DNA from: Bacteroidales bacterium | Lineage (GTDB): Bacteria; Bacteroidota; Bacteroidia; Bacteroidales; UBA4417 | Direction of reading: 5' to 3' | NCBI GenBank assembly: GCA_016707785.1 | Contig: JADJGZ010000058.1 | Coordinates: 1 to 64,000 of the forward strand | DNA length: 64,000 nt | Shown: piece after piece, positions 7,623 to 17,130 of the stretch | Layout: each line of letters opens with the position of its first letter | Numbering within the stretch: the first letter of the stretch is position 1 | Program-made: the position numbers and the translations under genes | Notes under the pieces: model-generated | What the model was told of the DNA's origin: nothing | The model's database searches: none | The model's input: the letters and a program-made list of their open reading frames with translations, nothing else

Positions 7623-8164
7623 GTTGGATGTATTAACCTTGCAAATATATTAAATTTTATGGTTGAACGTAAATATTAAGGTTAAAATTTATGGTAGAAA
7701 GAAAATTTTAACAGTTGCATGAGCTAAAAAAACTCATTGTTATTCCATTCACCACCGATTGACGTTGATTATCTCTTAAGATTTAATTATTCCGCAAACA
7801 TTCTAAGCATGAGTAATCTTAAGATGAACTGGACAACAATAAAAACTATGAAACATTAACTATATATTTTCCTTCCACAAAATATTTAGTGATTTACTCT
7901 ATGAACATTTCTGATCTATTTCTGTTTACAATCTCCTACGTCACAAAATAACTCCCAGTTATACTAAGATTGCTGACTACCCTGGTTTTTCTATTAAGCC
8001 AGATATTAAATTTCTTTCTCCACAGGTTACTTTGAAGTGCTTGATGATTTATTCTAAAAACATTGAAGTTTAATCAAGCATTTATACACCTGCATATATA
8101 TTTTGAATACCTGGTTGCATCAATCATACTGTGTAATAATTAGTAATCATTTAACTGGAATTAT
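7623..8164. other. AT-rich divergent intergenic region
   Basis: No gene is visible. An inverted repeat TGCTTGAT (8038-8045) / ATCAAGCA (8073-8080) lies 85-127 bases before the start of the giant gene and could be a regulatory hairpin or binding site. The promoter block shared by the genes at 26459, 30536 and 37609 is not present here. Confidence 0.5.
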
Positions 8165-11100
8165 ATGAAATCAGCTCTACTCCTATTGGTTGGGATTATT
8201 TTCCTTTTCACCAACAATTCCATTGCAATTTCATCAAAAACTCATGAAAGTAATCGATCCAAAACGGACCATTTACGACACACGAATCAAGAGGACTATA
8301 GCTTTTCCTACTTTTTGACGGTTTCTGATTTTCATGCCCCATTCAAATATTCAACTTCCAAAGGCTTTGATTCAGGAGATGATTCAAACTATGAGAATCC
8401 ATTTTCAATCTCAAACTGGAGTTTACCTTCCGGTGCATGTTGTCCTGAGTTCATTCTTAAGGATGCAGTGCAAATTTGTCCACCTGACGGAGCTTGTGCT
8501 CCCCGTGGTACAGCTGATCCAGGGGGACTTTCGCATCCATTGGCAGCCTGTAAAAACTCATTTCACACCTATACAGTTTTTCCAAATGATCCGGCCTATA
8601 CCTATACCTGGACAATTACCGGTGGCACACCCACCAGCCCCTCCGGTAATCCGGTAACAATATTATGGGGGAATGGCACCACCGGAACAATCAAAGTGGT
8701 AATCAGTAACATTGGAAGTGGTGGTACCTGCCTGGATTCAATCACAAGGCAGGTTTGCCTGATCGATGGCCCGGAAGCAGATTTCACGATGTTGAATGAT
8801 ACAGTTTGTGCAGGAACTCCTGTTCAATTTACCAACACATCAGTTGGTGGAAGTGTCTTCATCTGGAATTTCGGAGATGGATCAACCTCGAACCTTGCAA
8901 CACCACCAGCGCATACCTATATCAACAGCGGCACCTATACCATCACACTTATCGTTCAGGATATGGGATCGGGGCAATCAGGCGGAACTGCTGGCGGCCA
9001 GGAAAAAGTAGCCTGCGGATGCCGGGATACTATAACAAAAACAATTGAGGTACTCCCGGGAACCGGGCCTGTAATTGATTATGATTGCTGCTTCGGTACC
9101 GTTTGTCCCGGCGACACTTCGTCTTTTTGCACTCCTATGGTATGTGGAACCTACAGTTGGAGTGTAACCGGCGGAACAATCATATCCGGTCTGAATACAA
9201 ACTGCATAAAAGTGAAATGGAATTCCATTTATAGCGGCCCTACAACTGTTACACTTCAAAGTTGCCCAAACTCAGGATGCCCCGGTTCAACAACCCTCGA
9301 TGTCCCTGTGTTATACCCGAACCTTCCTATCAATGGCCCCAATACGGTTTGTGTTGGTTCTTCAGGTAGTTTTTCCCTGCCATGGCTTCCGGGGACCTAT
9401 TATAACTGGTCAGTTTCAGGAGCCGGTATGTACTTTTTTAACCAGGTGGATAAGAATTCTACCCTGGTGAATATCACCTTTAATACGGCAGGCCCGTTCT
9501 GGGTAAAATGTGAATATAATAACCCTTTGTCAGGTTGCAGCGGGGTTGATTCCGTCCTTGTTAATGTACTCCCGATCCTCAGTATCACCGGTGATGAAAA
9601 AGTATGTGAAAATACAGTCCCGAATTATTCAGTTCCCACTCCTGCCAATTGGTTCGTTACGCCTGCCGGTCCGACAATTTTCGGTAATGGCAGTCCAACA
9701 GTAGGCATACTCTGGGCTCCCCCGGGCAACTATACATTGATGGCTGTATCGCAGATACCCGGCCTTTATTGCAACGATACTGCGTACATGAAGGTGCAGG
9801 TGATTGCCAAACCTATTCTTGGGCCCATTACAGGTATTGCGAATGCATGTGCCAATTCAAAAGCGACTTTCGCCGTCACTTCCAATTTGAGTGGCAGTCC
9901 TTTTGTCTGGACCGTAACACCAGGAAATATTCCTTCTTATATGGGAGCGGACAACGACTCTATTGTTGCCGACCTGCAAGGAAGCGGCCCCTGGACGATC
10001 ACAGTGCTGCAAAATCAGGAAATAAAACCTGGAGTATTCTGTCCTTCACTTACACAGACATTAACAGTAAACCCCTATCCTGTGCCAGTGCCTGTTGGCC
10101 CTGCAACAGTTTGCATGGATGATATTGTAAACTATACTGTAACCGGAACCCCTCCACCGGGAGGATACCAGTGGACCATCATCCCAGCTGCTCAGGGTAC
10201 TATTCTGAGTGGACAGGGAACGGGGTCCATAATGGTTCAGTGGCATGGACCTGCCAATCCTTCAGTTATTTTAAAAATGACCAATTGCTCCGGATTCAGC
10301 ACCCTTCCAATAGTTGTAAACGGGCCACCTACCCCGGTAGCAACCTATTCGCAGGTGCCGGTATTTTGCCAGGGAGCAGCTGTAACCCTGAATTTATCAA
10401 CCGGAACTGGGGTTGGGTATTCCTACCAATGGTATTTCAACGGCAGTCCCGTTCCACCAGGAACTAATCCTATCCTGCCAGTGAATATTGCCACACTTCC
10501 ACTCGGAACACACCAGTATTATGTTGTAGTTACCCTTAATGGCTGCTCTGCAAGATCCAACATCATCAATGTGATTATTGAAGATTGCAGTCCTGGTGGT
10601 TCCGGATCGCCTCCTCCCGGATGCACTTGTGATGCCATTCCTTTCTTCAGGCCTTATGTGGTATGTGGAACTATCTCATTACTGAATTATTCTTCCGTGG
10701 TTCCTCCCAATACCATGACCTATTTATGGACAGTTTCGGGTCCGGGGACCGGAACATTTACTCCTTCCAATACTGATCCAAATCCTTCCTTATCAGTGGA
10801 TGCATCAGGATTATACACTATTTCACTCACAGTAACTTCATCCACAGGATGTTCTTGTACATATTCAACCATAGTGAACGTATTCCTGCCTGTTGCCTCC
10901 ATTACGGTTACAAGCCCGGTTTGTCAGAATTCCCCTGCATTTTTCTCAGCAAGTCCTAACAACCCTGCTTACAACTATTTCTGGAGTTTCGGCGACTCTT
11001 ATACTTCAAATCTTGCCAATACTCAGCATGCCTATTCATCTGCCAGTCCACCTTATTTTTATGTAAACCTCACCATCCAGAATGAATATGGATGCATCGC

Positions 11101-14100
11101 TACAGGGTTAGACTCCGTTTGGGTGAACCCAAAGCCTGTGTGTACAATCAGCGCACCTGACACAGCTTTTTGTCCCGGTAGTTTTGTACCTCTCACTGCA
11201 TGTGGTGGCATGACTTCCTATCAATGGTATAAAAATGGAACTGCTATTTCAGGAGCTACATCCCAAACCCACAATGCCAACCAGTATGGAGAATACCAGG
11301 TTGAAATGACCAATACATTTGGATGTACCGGCAAATCAAATAAGATGTTTATCTATATCAGGCAACAGCCCAAAGCAAAGATTACCGGAAACAGGTACAT
11401 CTGTGCATATCCCGGCAATACCGAATATGTAAACCTTTCTACAATCTATGATCCGGCATACATCTATTCCTGGAGCAGTATACCAGGCGGAGCAGTATTC
11501 ACCCCTTCGAATACAAACAGTACATCGGCAATGCTCACTGTTCCTGCTGTATTGCCTGCTATATATGAGTTTATTGTGAATGTGACCGATACAGTAACAG
11601 GATGTACGAACAGTGATACAATCTGTGTCTCATTCTATGAAAAGCCGCCACTTACTGTGACGAATTTTGATATTTGCGAGGGGAATACCATGCTGCTAAC
11701 CCCCACTCCCAACAATACTTCATTATATAACTACCAGTGGAATAACGGGGCCTCCACACCTGTTATCACAGCTGTGAATCCCGGAAGTTATATACTGACC
11801 ATTACAGATAAGAACAATGGATGTTCTACCTCAGCCTTTGCAGGCACAATACATGCACTGCCTGATTTAAGCTTGTTCCCACTGGGTTGTGACTCAATCT
11901 GCGATACGGATACGCTTTTCATGTATATACCTCTTCCCCTGAACTGGTTACCTCCTTTTAATAACTATCCTTCAGCTTATCCAACCATAACCTGGTACGA
12001 TAATGGAAATTACGGCCTTCCAGTGGGTTATGGACAATCTTTCCCATTTGTTACTAATGTGCTTGGAAACCACCAATTATCTGTGGTAGTGTCTGATGCT
12101 TATGGATGCCAGGATACTGCCGGAGTTTTCTGCCTGAATGTCAGAAACTGTCCGCCATTCTATGGAATTGATTTTGGTGACGTACCGGATGATGATGTAT
12201 TGCCTGGAGATTTCCCTACCTTACTGATAAGTAACGGAGCACGGCATTTTATTGCCCCAGGAGTATATCTGGGTTCTCAGGTTGATGCCGAAACCAATGG
12301 ACAGCCCAGTTTTATGGCTGTTTGTGATGATAACGACTGCTTCTTTATATCTTCAGGCGATGATGAGGATGGAGTAACGATTCCTCCTTCCCTGGTTCAG
12401 GGGAGTACAGTCAGCCTTACCGTAAATGCTTCAGTAAGTGGTTACCTCGATGCCTGGGTGGATTTCAATCAAAACAGCGATTGGTCGGATGCGGGGGATC
12501 ATGTATTCATTAACCAGCCGCTCAGTGCAGGCTCGAACATTGTTTCCCTCTCAATTCCCATCACTGCCAATACCGGCATTTCTTACTCACGTTTCAGGTT
12601 CAGGACTGCGAATAATGTCATCACCTTCAGTGGTTCCGAAGCCGATGGTGAAGTAGAAGATTATGCGCTTCACATTGATCCGGTATCAACAGGTGAACTT
12701 GATTTTGGAGATGCTCCTGATGACCCAACAAATACTGCCGACTATCCCACTCTTCTATTAAGTAATGGAGCCAGGCATAATGTGATTGCCGGTGTTTACT
12801 TAGGAACACTTATCGACCTGGAAGGTGATGGGCAGCCCACTCTTACGGCAAATGGAGATGATGTTTCGTCGAGTGATGACGAGGATGGAATTACTATCCC
12901 AGCTGTGATCATGCAGGGTTCAACAGTAAATATTACGGTTACGGCTTCTGTAAATGGCTACCTGGATGCCTGGATGGATTTCAATATAGATGGCGACTGG
13001 GCTGATGCCGGTGAACAATTCCTGGTTAACCAGGCCATACTTTCAGGTCCAAATGTGCTTTCTCTGTCAGTACCACTTGCTTCTATGTCAGGTCCTTCCT
13101 TTACCAGGTTCAGGTTCCATACAGCCAATGGATCTGTTAACTACGATGGTCTCGTTGCAGATGGAGAAGTGGAAGATTACGCTGTATATATTGAACCCGT
13201 TCCGGGAGAATTCGATTTCGGAGACGTTCCGGATGATGACCTGATTGCGGCTGATTTCCCTACCCTATTAATAAGTAATGGAGCCAGGCACCAGATCGTT
13301 TCAGGAGTATTCCTTGGCACACAGGTTGACCCGGAGAGTAATGGACAACCCAGCTTCGGGGCGGTTTGTGATGACAATGACTGCTTCTTCCCTTCTGCCG
13401 GCGATGATGAAGATGGTGTTTCATTACCATCGACAATCAACGCAGGCACCACGGTAACTGTGACAGTAAATGCTTCAACCACCGGATTCCTTGATGCATG
13501 GATGGATTTCAACCTCGATAGTGACTGGTCAACAGCTGGGGAGCATATTTTTGTGAATCAGCCGCTTACGGCAGGTTCAAACACTCTCACTTTCAGTGTT
13601 CCATCAACAGCGCTTACAGGTTCAGCCTATTCACGTTTCAGATTCAGGACATCATCAGCTCCTGTTAATTTCTTTGGACTTGTTGCTGATGGTGAGGTAG
13701 AAGATTATGCATCGTCCCAAAAAGCAATACCAACACAGGAAGATCTTGACTTTGGGGATGTACCTGATAACCCTGGCAATCCGTCGGATTTCCCAACACT
13801 TTTAGCCAGCAATGGAGCCAGGCATACTGTTGTGGCAGGTATTTATATGGGATTACTTATTGATACTGAAACCAATGGCCAGCCCAATTTAACAGCAACA
13901 GGTGATGATGCTGCAGGAACTGATGATGAAGACGGGGTAAATATACCCTCAAATATTACCATTGGAACGACTGTAAATATTTCTGTTGTGGCTTCTGTGA
14001 GCGGTTTCCTTGATGCATGGGTCGATTATAACGGCAATGGTATTTGGGGAGCCGGTATTGAACATATATTTACCAGCCAGCCTCTTTCTGCCGGTTCAAA

Positions 14101-16945
14101 TTCCCTCAGTTTCACAGTTCCGGGGGCTACAACTCCGGGGCAATCCTATGCAAGGTTCCGCTTCAGGACCACTGCTGCCCCGATAAGCTTTAATGGGCTT
14201 GTTGCTGATGGTGAGGTGGAAGATTATGCTGTTCATTTCGATCCTCAGTCAGAAGAGAACATTGATTTTGGCGATGCACCCGATAATCCGCAGTCAAGCA
14301 CCGATTATCCAACCTTACTTACGAGTAATGGCGCCAGTCATATGATTTCACCCACGGTTTACATGGGAGTTTTAATTGATTCTGAACTTGACGGTCAGCC
14401 CAATATTGCTTCTACCGGTGATGATTCAAACGGAGTTGATGATGAAGATGGGGTAAGTATTCCGGCTGTTGTTGTTCTGGGTTCCACGGTTAATTTTACG
14501 GTATCAGCTTCGGTCAATGGTTTCCTTGACGCCTGGATTGATTTTAATATCGATGGCGACTGGGCGGATGCAGGTGAACACATCTTTACAAATACAGCAC
14601 TTACTGCCGGTTCAAATGCTCTATCCTTTGCGGTTCCTGCTACTTCCACATCCGGACAATCCTACAGCCGCTTCAGGTTCAGGACTTCATCCGCATCAAT
14701 TACCTATGATGGGCCGTTGAGTGACGGAGAGGTTGAAGACTATGCGACTTATCTTGAGCCTGCACCACAGGGATCACTTGATTTCGGAGATGTACCGGAT
14801 AACTGGGACATCCCCAATGATTACCCGACCCTGCTGATCAGTAACGGGGCACGCCACACCATTGTTGCCAATATTTACCTGGGAACCCAGGTAGATCCGG
14901 AAACGGATGGACAACCTAGCCCTGGTGCTAATTGTGATGACAATGATTGTGTATTTGTGTCACTGGGTGATGATGAAGATGGCATCAATATGCCTCCATT
15001 TGTCCTGCAGGGAGCAACAGTAAACCTTACTGCCGTAGCTTCAGTTTCCGGTTATCTGGATGCATGGATGGATTTCAATATTGATGGAGACTGGGCAGAT
15101 GCAGGTGAGCACATTTTCACCAACCAGTCGCTTTCGGCAGGTAGTAACAGCATATCCTTTGTTGTGCCGAATTCTGCAAATATGGGTCCATCATACTCCA
15201 GGTTCCGTTTCCGCACCGCCAATACTGTCATTTCATATGATGGCCTTGTTGCCGACGGAGAAGTGGAAGATTATGCAACCTATATTGAAGGAAGTCCGCA
15301 ACCGGAAATTGATTTCGGTGATGCACCTGATAACCCCATTAACCCCAATGATTACCCAACCTTGCTTGCCGGAAATGGTGCACGTCACACTATCGCCAAT
15401 AATACTTACCTGGGGATTTTCCTGGATGGCGAAGCTGATGGACAGCCAAATGTACCGGCTACAGGCGATAATGTGAACTTCTTCAATGATGAAGATGGAG
15501 TTACTTTCCTCTGGCCAATGTCGCCCGGGAATCCATGTAAGATTAAGGTTGTAGCCTCTGTAAACAATGCTTTCCTTAATATGTGGGTCGATTTCAACGG
15601 AAACGGGAACTGGGCAGATGCAGGAGAACATGTTTATACCGATATTAATCCTGTGGCGGGTAATAACTACTTTACCTTCATGGTTCCTGCAACTGCAGTA
15701 CCGGGCCAAACCTATGCTAGATTCCGTTTCAGCAACCAGTCTGCATTAACTTATGCAGGTGCTGCTTCCGACGGAGAAGTTGAAGATTACAGGGTGAATA
15801 TTCAGAAATACAACCATAAGTGGCACCAGTTACCTGATGATATACTTCCTGGATTGCCTTCAGGGCAGTCGGGTGAAGTTGCTGATGACTGGACCTGCAA
15901 CGGCGGCCTGGTGACACAGTTTGACTGGTGGGGCAATTATGAATTGTCAGGCGGAGTAGAGAACAGAGGGGATGGAATCAGCCACTTTATGGTGACTGTT
16001 CATACGGATGCAGCCTGCCTGCCTGAAACTGAAGAATTCAGTTACACAGTTCCTTATAATGATCAGTTGGAGGAATCAACAGGAAGCTTCAATGGGGAGA
16101 ACAGCCCGATTTATAAGTATAGCTTTATACTGCCACTCCCCTTCCACCAGATTAAAGACCACAAATACTGGTTAAGTGTGAAAGCCATCCCGAATAATCC
16201 ATCCGTTGCTCCTTCATGGAGATGGCAGGAAGCCAACCGTTGGGTACAACCTATTGAATGCCCGACTTTGACCAATGATGCTGCCACAGGCTGGCAACCC
16301 GTTTTCTGGCCTGATCCGGCTCCGGGACAATATAGCGATATGGCTTTTTCTGTAATTAATTCAGAAACCAAACAGCTGAATATTAAGGTTCTGCCCGAAG
16401 GCTTGTATAATGGAAGTGGTGGATTGAATAAAGCCATGGATGAATATGGCGAACATTTCCTGGGTGAAATAGCTGACCATGTGACCATTGAACTGCATGC
16501 CAACACTGCACCATTTAATTCAGTACTGACAGTGGAAAATGTAAATCTGATGACAGATGGAACCCTCAACATTCATGGAATTCCTGAAATCTTAACCGGT
16601 GAATACTATATTGTGGTTAAACACAGGAATAGTATTGAAACCTGGAGTTCCGTTCCAATTTCCTTTGGATCTGCTATCATTGACTACGATTTCAGCACTT
16701 CTGCTTCACAGGCTTATGGTAATAATATGAGACAAATGGGTAGCAGTTTTGTAATTTATGGTGGTGATGCAACCCAGGATGGAATTGTGGATGGGTCTGA
16801 TATGGCAGTAGTTGATAATTCAAGCACAGCTATCCTGATCGGTTATTTTCCTGAAGATGTAAATGGAGATGGGATCGTTGATGGAACAGATATGGCTATT
16901 GTTGACAATAATTCAACAAGTATCGTATTTGTCATTCGACCATAG
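8165..16945 (+). CDS. Giant secreted PKD/GEVED protein with dockerin-like tail
   Basis: A 2926-residue protein with a signal peptide (MKSALLLLVGIIFLF...NSIA). Residues about 100-1330 hold Ig/PKD-like domains, including a PKD with FIWNFGDGSTSN near 234 and many copies of an Ig-like domain opening with a CxGS or VC motif. Residues about 1335-2548 are seven tandem GEVED domains, each opening with DFGD(V/A)PD and closing with DGEVEDY. A Trp-rich domain follows at about 2552-2705, then the C-terminal module shared by five proteins in this window (about 2738-2926). This ends in two calcium-loop motifs, DATQDGIVDGSD and DVNGDGIVDGTD. The repeats are acidic and DxDG-rich, suggesting calcium-stabilised stalk domains. 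Probable surface adhesin or structural protein; a ligand cannot be inferred. The frame is intact over 8.8 kb. A terminator follows at 16972. Confidence 0.93.
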   Translation: MKSALLLLVGIIFLFTNNSIAISSKTHESNRSKTDHLRHTNQEDYSFSYFLTVSDFHAPFKYSTSKGFDSGDDSNYENPFSISNWSLPSGACCPEFILKDAVQICPPDGACAPRGTADPGGLSHPLAACKNSFHTYTVFPNDPAYTYTWTITGGTPTSPSGNPVTILWGNGTTGTIKVVISNIGSGGTCLDSITRQVCLIDGPEADFTMLNDTVCAGTPVQFTNTSVGGSVFIWNFGDGSTSNLATPPAHTYINSGTYTITLIVQDMGSGQSGGTAGGQEKVACGCRDTITKTIEVLPGTGPVIDYDCCFGTVCPGDTSSFCTPMVCGTYSWSVTGGTIISGLNTNCIKVKWNSIYSGPTTVTLQSCPNSGCPGSTTLDVPVLYPNLPINGPNTVCVGSSGSFSLPWLPGTYYNWSVSGAGMYFFNQVDKNSTLVNITFNTAGPFWVKCEYNNPLSGCSGVDSVLVNVLPILSITGDEKVCENTVPNYSVPTPANWFVTPAGPTIFGNGSPTVGILWAPPGNYTLMAVSQIPGLYCNDTAYMKVQVIAKPILGPITGIANACANSKATFAVTSNLSGSPFVWTVTPGNIPSYMGADNDSIVADLQGSGPWTITVLQNQEIKPGVFCPSLTQTLTVNPYPVPVPVGPATVCMDDIVNYTVTGTPPPGGYQWTIIPAAQGTILSGQGTGSIMVQWHGPANPSVILKMTNCSGFSTLPIVVNGPPTPVATYSQVPVFCQGAAVTLNLSTGTGVGYSYQWYFNGSPVPPGTNPILPVNIATLPLGTHQYYVVVTLNGCSARSNIINVIIEDCSPGGSGSPPPGCTCDAIPFFRPYVVCGTISLLNYSSVVPPNTMTYLWTVSGPGTGTFTPSNTDPNPSLSVDASGLYTISLTVTSSTGCSCTYSTIVNVFLPVASITVTSPVCQNSPAFFSASPNNPAYNYFWSFGDSYTSNLANTQHAYSSASPPYFYVNLTIQNEYGCIATGLDSVWVNPKPVCTISAPDTAFCPGSFVPLTACGGMTSYQWYKNGTAISGATSQTHNANQYGEYQVEMTNTFGCTGKSNKMFIYIRQQPKAKITGNRYICAYPGNTEYVNLSTIYDPAYIYSWSSIPGGAVFTPSNTNSTSAMLTVPAVLPAIYEFIVNVTDTVTGCTNSDTICVSFYEKPPLTVTNFDICEGNTMLLTPTPNNTSLYNYQWNNGASTPVITAVNPGSYILTITDKNNGCSTSAFAGTIHALPDLSLFPLGCDSICDTDTLFMYIPLPLNWLPPFNNYPSAYPTITWYDNGNYGLPVGYGQSFPFVTNVLGNHQLSVVVSDAYGCQDTAGVFCLNVRNCPPFYGIDFGDVPDDDVLPGDFPTLLISNGARHFIAPGVYLGSQVDAETNGQPSFMAVCDDNDCFFISSGDDEDGVTIPPSLVQGSTVSLTVNASVSGYLDAWVDFNQNSDWSDAGDHVFINQPLSAGSNIVSLSIPITANTGISYSRFRFRTANNVITFSGSEADGEVEDYALHIDPVSTGELDFGDAPDDPTNTADYPTLLLSNGARHNVIAGVYLGTLIDLEGDGQPTLTANGDDVSSSDDEDGITIPAVIMQGSTVNITVTASVNGYLDAWMDFNIDGDWADAGEQFLVNQAILSGPNVLSLSVPLASMSGPSFTRFRFHTANGSVNYDGLVADGEVEDYAVYIEPVPGEFDFGDVPDDDLIAADFPTLLISNGARHQIVSGVFLGTQVDPESNGQPSFGAVCDDNDCFFPSAGDDEDGVSLPSTINAGTTVTVTVNASTTGFLDAWMDFNLDSDWSTAGEHIFVNQPLTAGSNTLTFSVPSTALTGSAYSRFRFRTSSAPVNFFGLVADGEVEDYASSQKAIPTQEDLDFGDVPDNPGNPSDFPTLLASNGARHTVVAGIYMGLLIDTETNGQPNLTATGDDAAGTDDEDGVNIPSNITIGTTVNISVVASVSGFLDAWVDYNGNGIWGAGIEHIFTSQPLSAGSNSLSFTVPGATTPGQSYARFRFRTTAAPISFNGLVADGEVEDYAVHFDPQSEENIDFGDAPDNPQSSTDYPTLLTSNGASHMISPTVYMGVLIDSELDGQPNIASTGDDSNGVDDEDGVSIPAVVVLGSTVNFTVSASVNGFLDAWIDFNIDGDWADAGEHIFTNTALTAGSNALSFAVPATSTSGQSYSRFRFRTSSASITYDGPLSDGEVEDYATYLEPAPQGSLDFGDVPDNWDIPNDYPTLLISNGARHTIVANIYLGTQVDPETDGQPSPGANCDDNDCVFVSLGDDEDGINMPPFVLQGATVNLTAVASVSGYLDAWMDFNIDGDWADAGEHIFTNQSLSAGSNSISFVVPNSANMGPSYSRFRFRTANTVISYDGLVADGEVEDYATYIEGSPQPEIDFGDAPDNPINPNDYPTLLAGNGARHTIANNTYLGIFLDGEADGQPNVPATGDNVNFFNDEDGVTFLWPMSPGNPCKIKVVASVNNAFLNMWVDFNGNGNWADAGEHVYTDINPVAGNNYFTFMVPATAVPGQTYARFRFSNQSALTYAGAASDGEVEDYRVNIQKYNHKWHQLPDDILPGLPSGQSGEVADDWTCNGGLVTQFDWWGNYELSGGVENRGDGISHFMVTVHTDAACLPETEEFSYTVPYNDQLEESTGSFNGENSPIYKYSFILPLPFHQIKDHKYWLSVKAIPNNPSVAPSWRWQEANRWVQPIECPTLTNDAATGWQPVFWPDPAPGQYSDMAFSVINSETKQLNIKVLPEGLYNGSGGLNKAMDEYGEHFLGEIADHVTIELHANTAPFNSVLTVENVNLMTDGTLNIHGIPEILTGEYYIVVKHRNSIETWSSVPISFGSAIIDYDFSTSASQAYGNNMRQMGSSFVIYGGDATQDGIVDGSDMAVVDNSSTAILIGYFPEDVNGDGIVDGTDMAIVDNNSTSIVFVIRP
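12167..15805 (+). repeat. Seven GEVED-domain repeats, period about 520 bp
   Basis: The DFGD motif recurs at 12170, 12701, 13214, 13748, 14264, 14780 and 15311, giving steps of 531, 513, 534, 516, 516 and 531 bp. Repeats 1, 3 and 6 carry a Cys-containing insert (CDDNDC) before the DDEDG motif; repeats 2, 4, 5 and 7 lack it. Repeat 7 is the most divergent in its centre. Repeats are clearly related in protein but much diverged in DNA, so the array is old rather than recently expanded. Confidence 0.92.
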
Positions 16946-16971
16946 ATTTATTATCATACACTTATCTCCAT

Positions 16972-17009
16972 AAAAACAGCCTGCATGAGAATGTGGGCTG
17001 TTTTTTTTT
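16972..17009 (+). terminator. Intrinsic terminator of the giant gene
   Basis: Ten-base stem with arms AAAAACAGCC and GGCTGTTTTT, a loop of about 14 bases and a run of T's. It lies 27 bases after the stop. Confidence 0.85.
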
Positions 17010-17130
17010 AATATTTTCCAATATTCATATAAAGATTTTAACCAATGTATTAAATTGCATATCAGATTTTCAATCCATGCGTCATTTAACTGAAAAGTGC
17101 TTGCATATCCTATCAATCAATGGTTCTACT

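Noticed and set aside
8602..16572. Minus-strand and off-frame open frames within the giant gene
   Set aside because: They mirror the repeated domains and have no independent start signals or homology-like texture.
16375..16945. Type IX secretion C-terminal domain
   Set aside because: The protein ends are calcium-loop motifs with an IxP end; I do not see the CTD-type terminal KxxxxK/R or G-x-Y-x-V patterns.
16993..17130. N-terminal extension of the TPR/HTH protein
   Set aside because: The upstream ATG lies inside the terminator of the preceding gene; the ATG at 17131 gives a normal signal or anchor segment.
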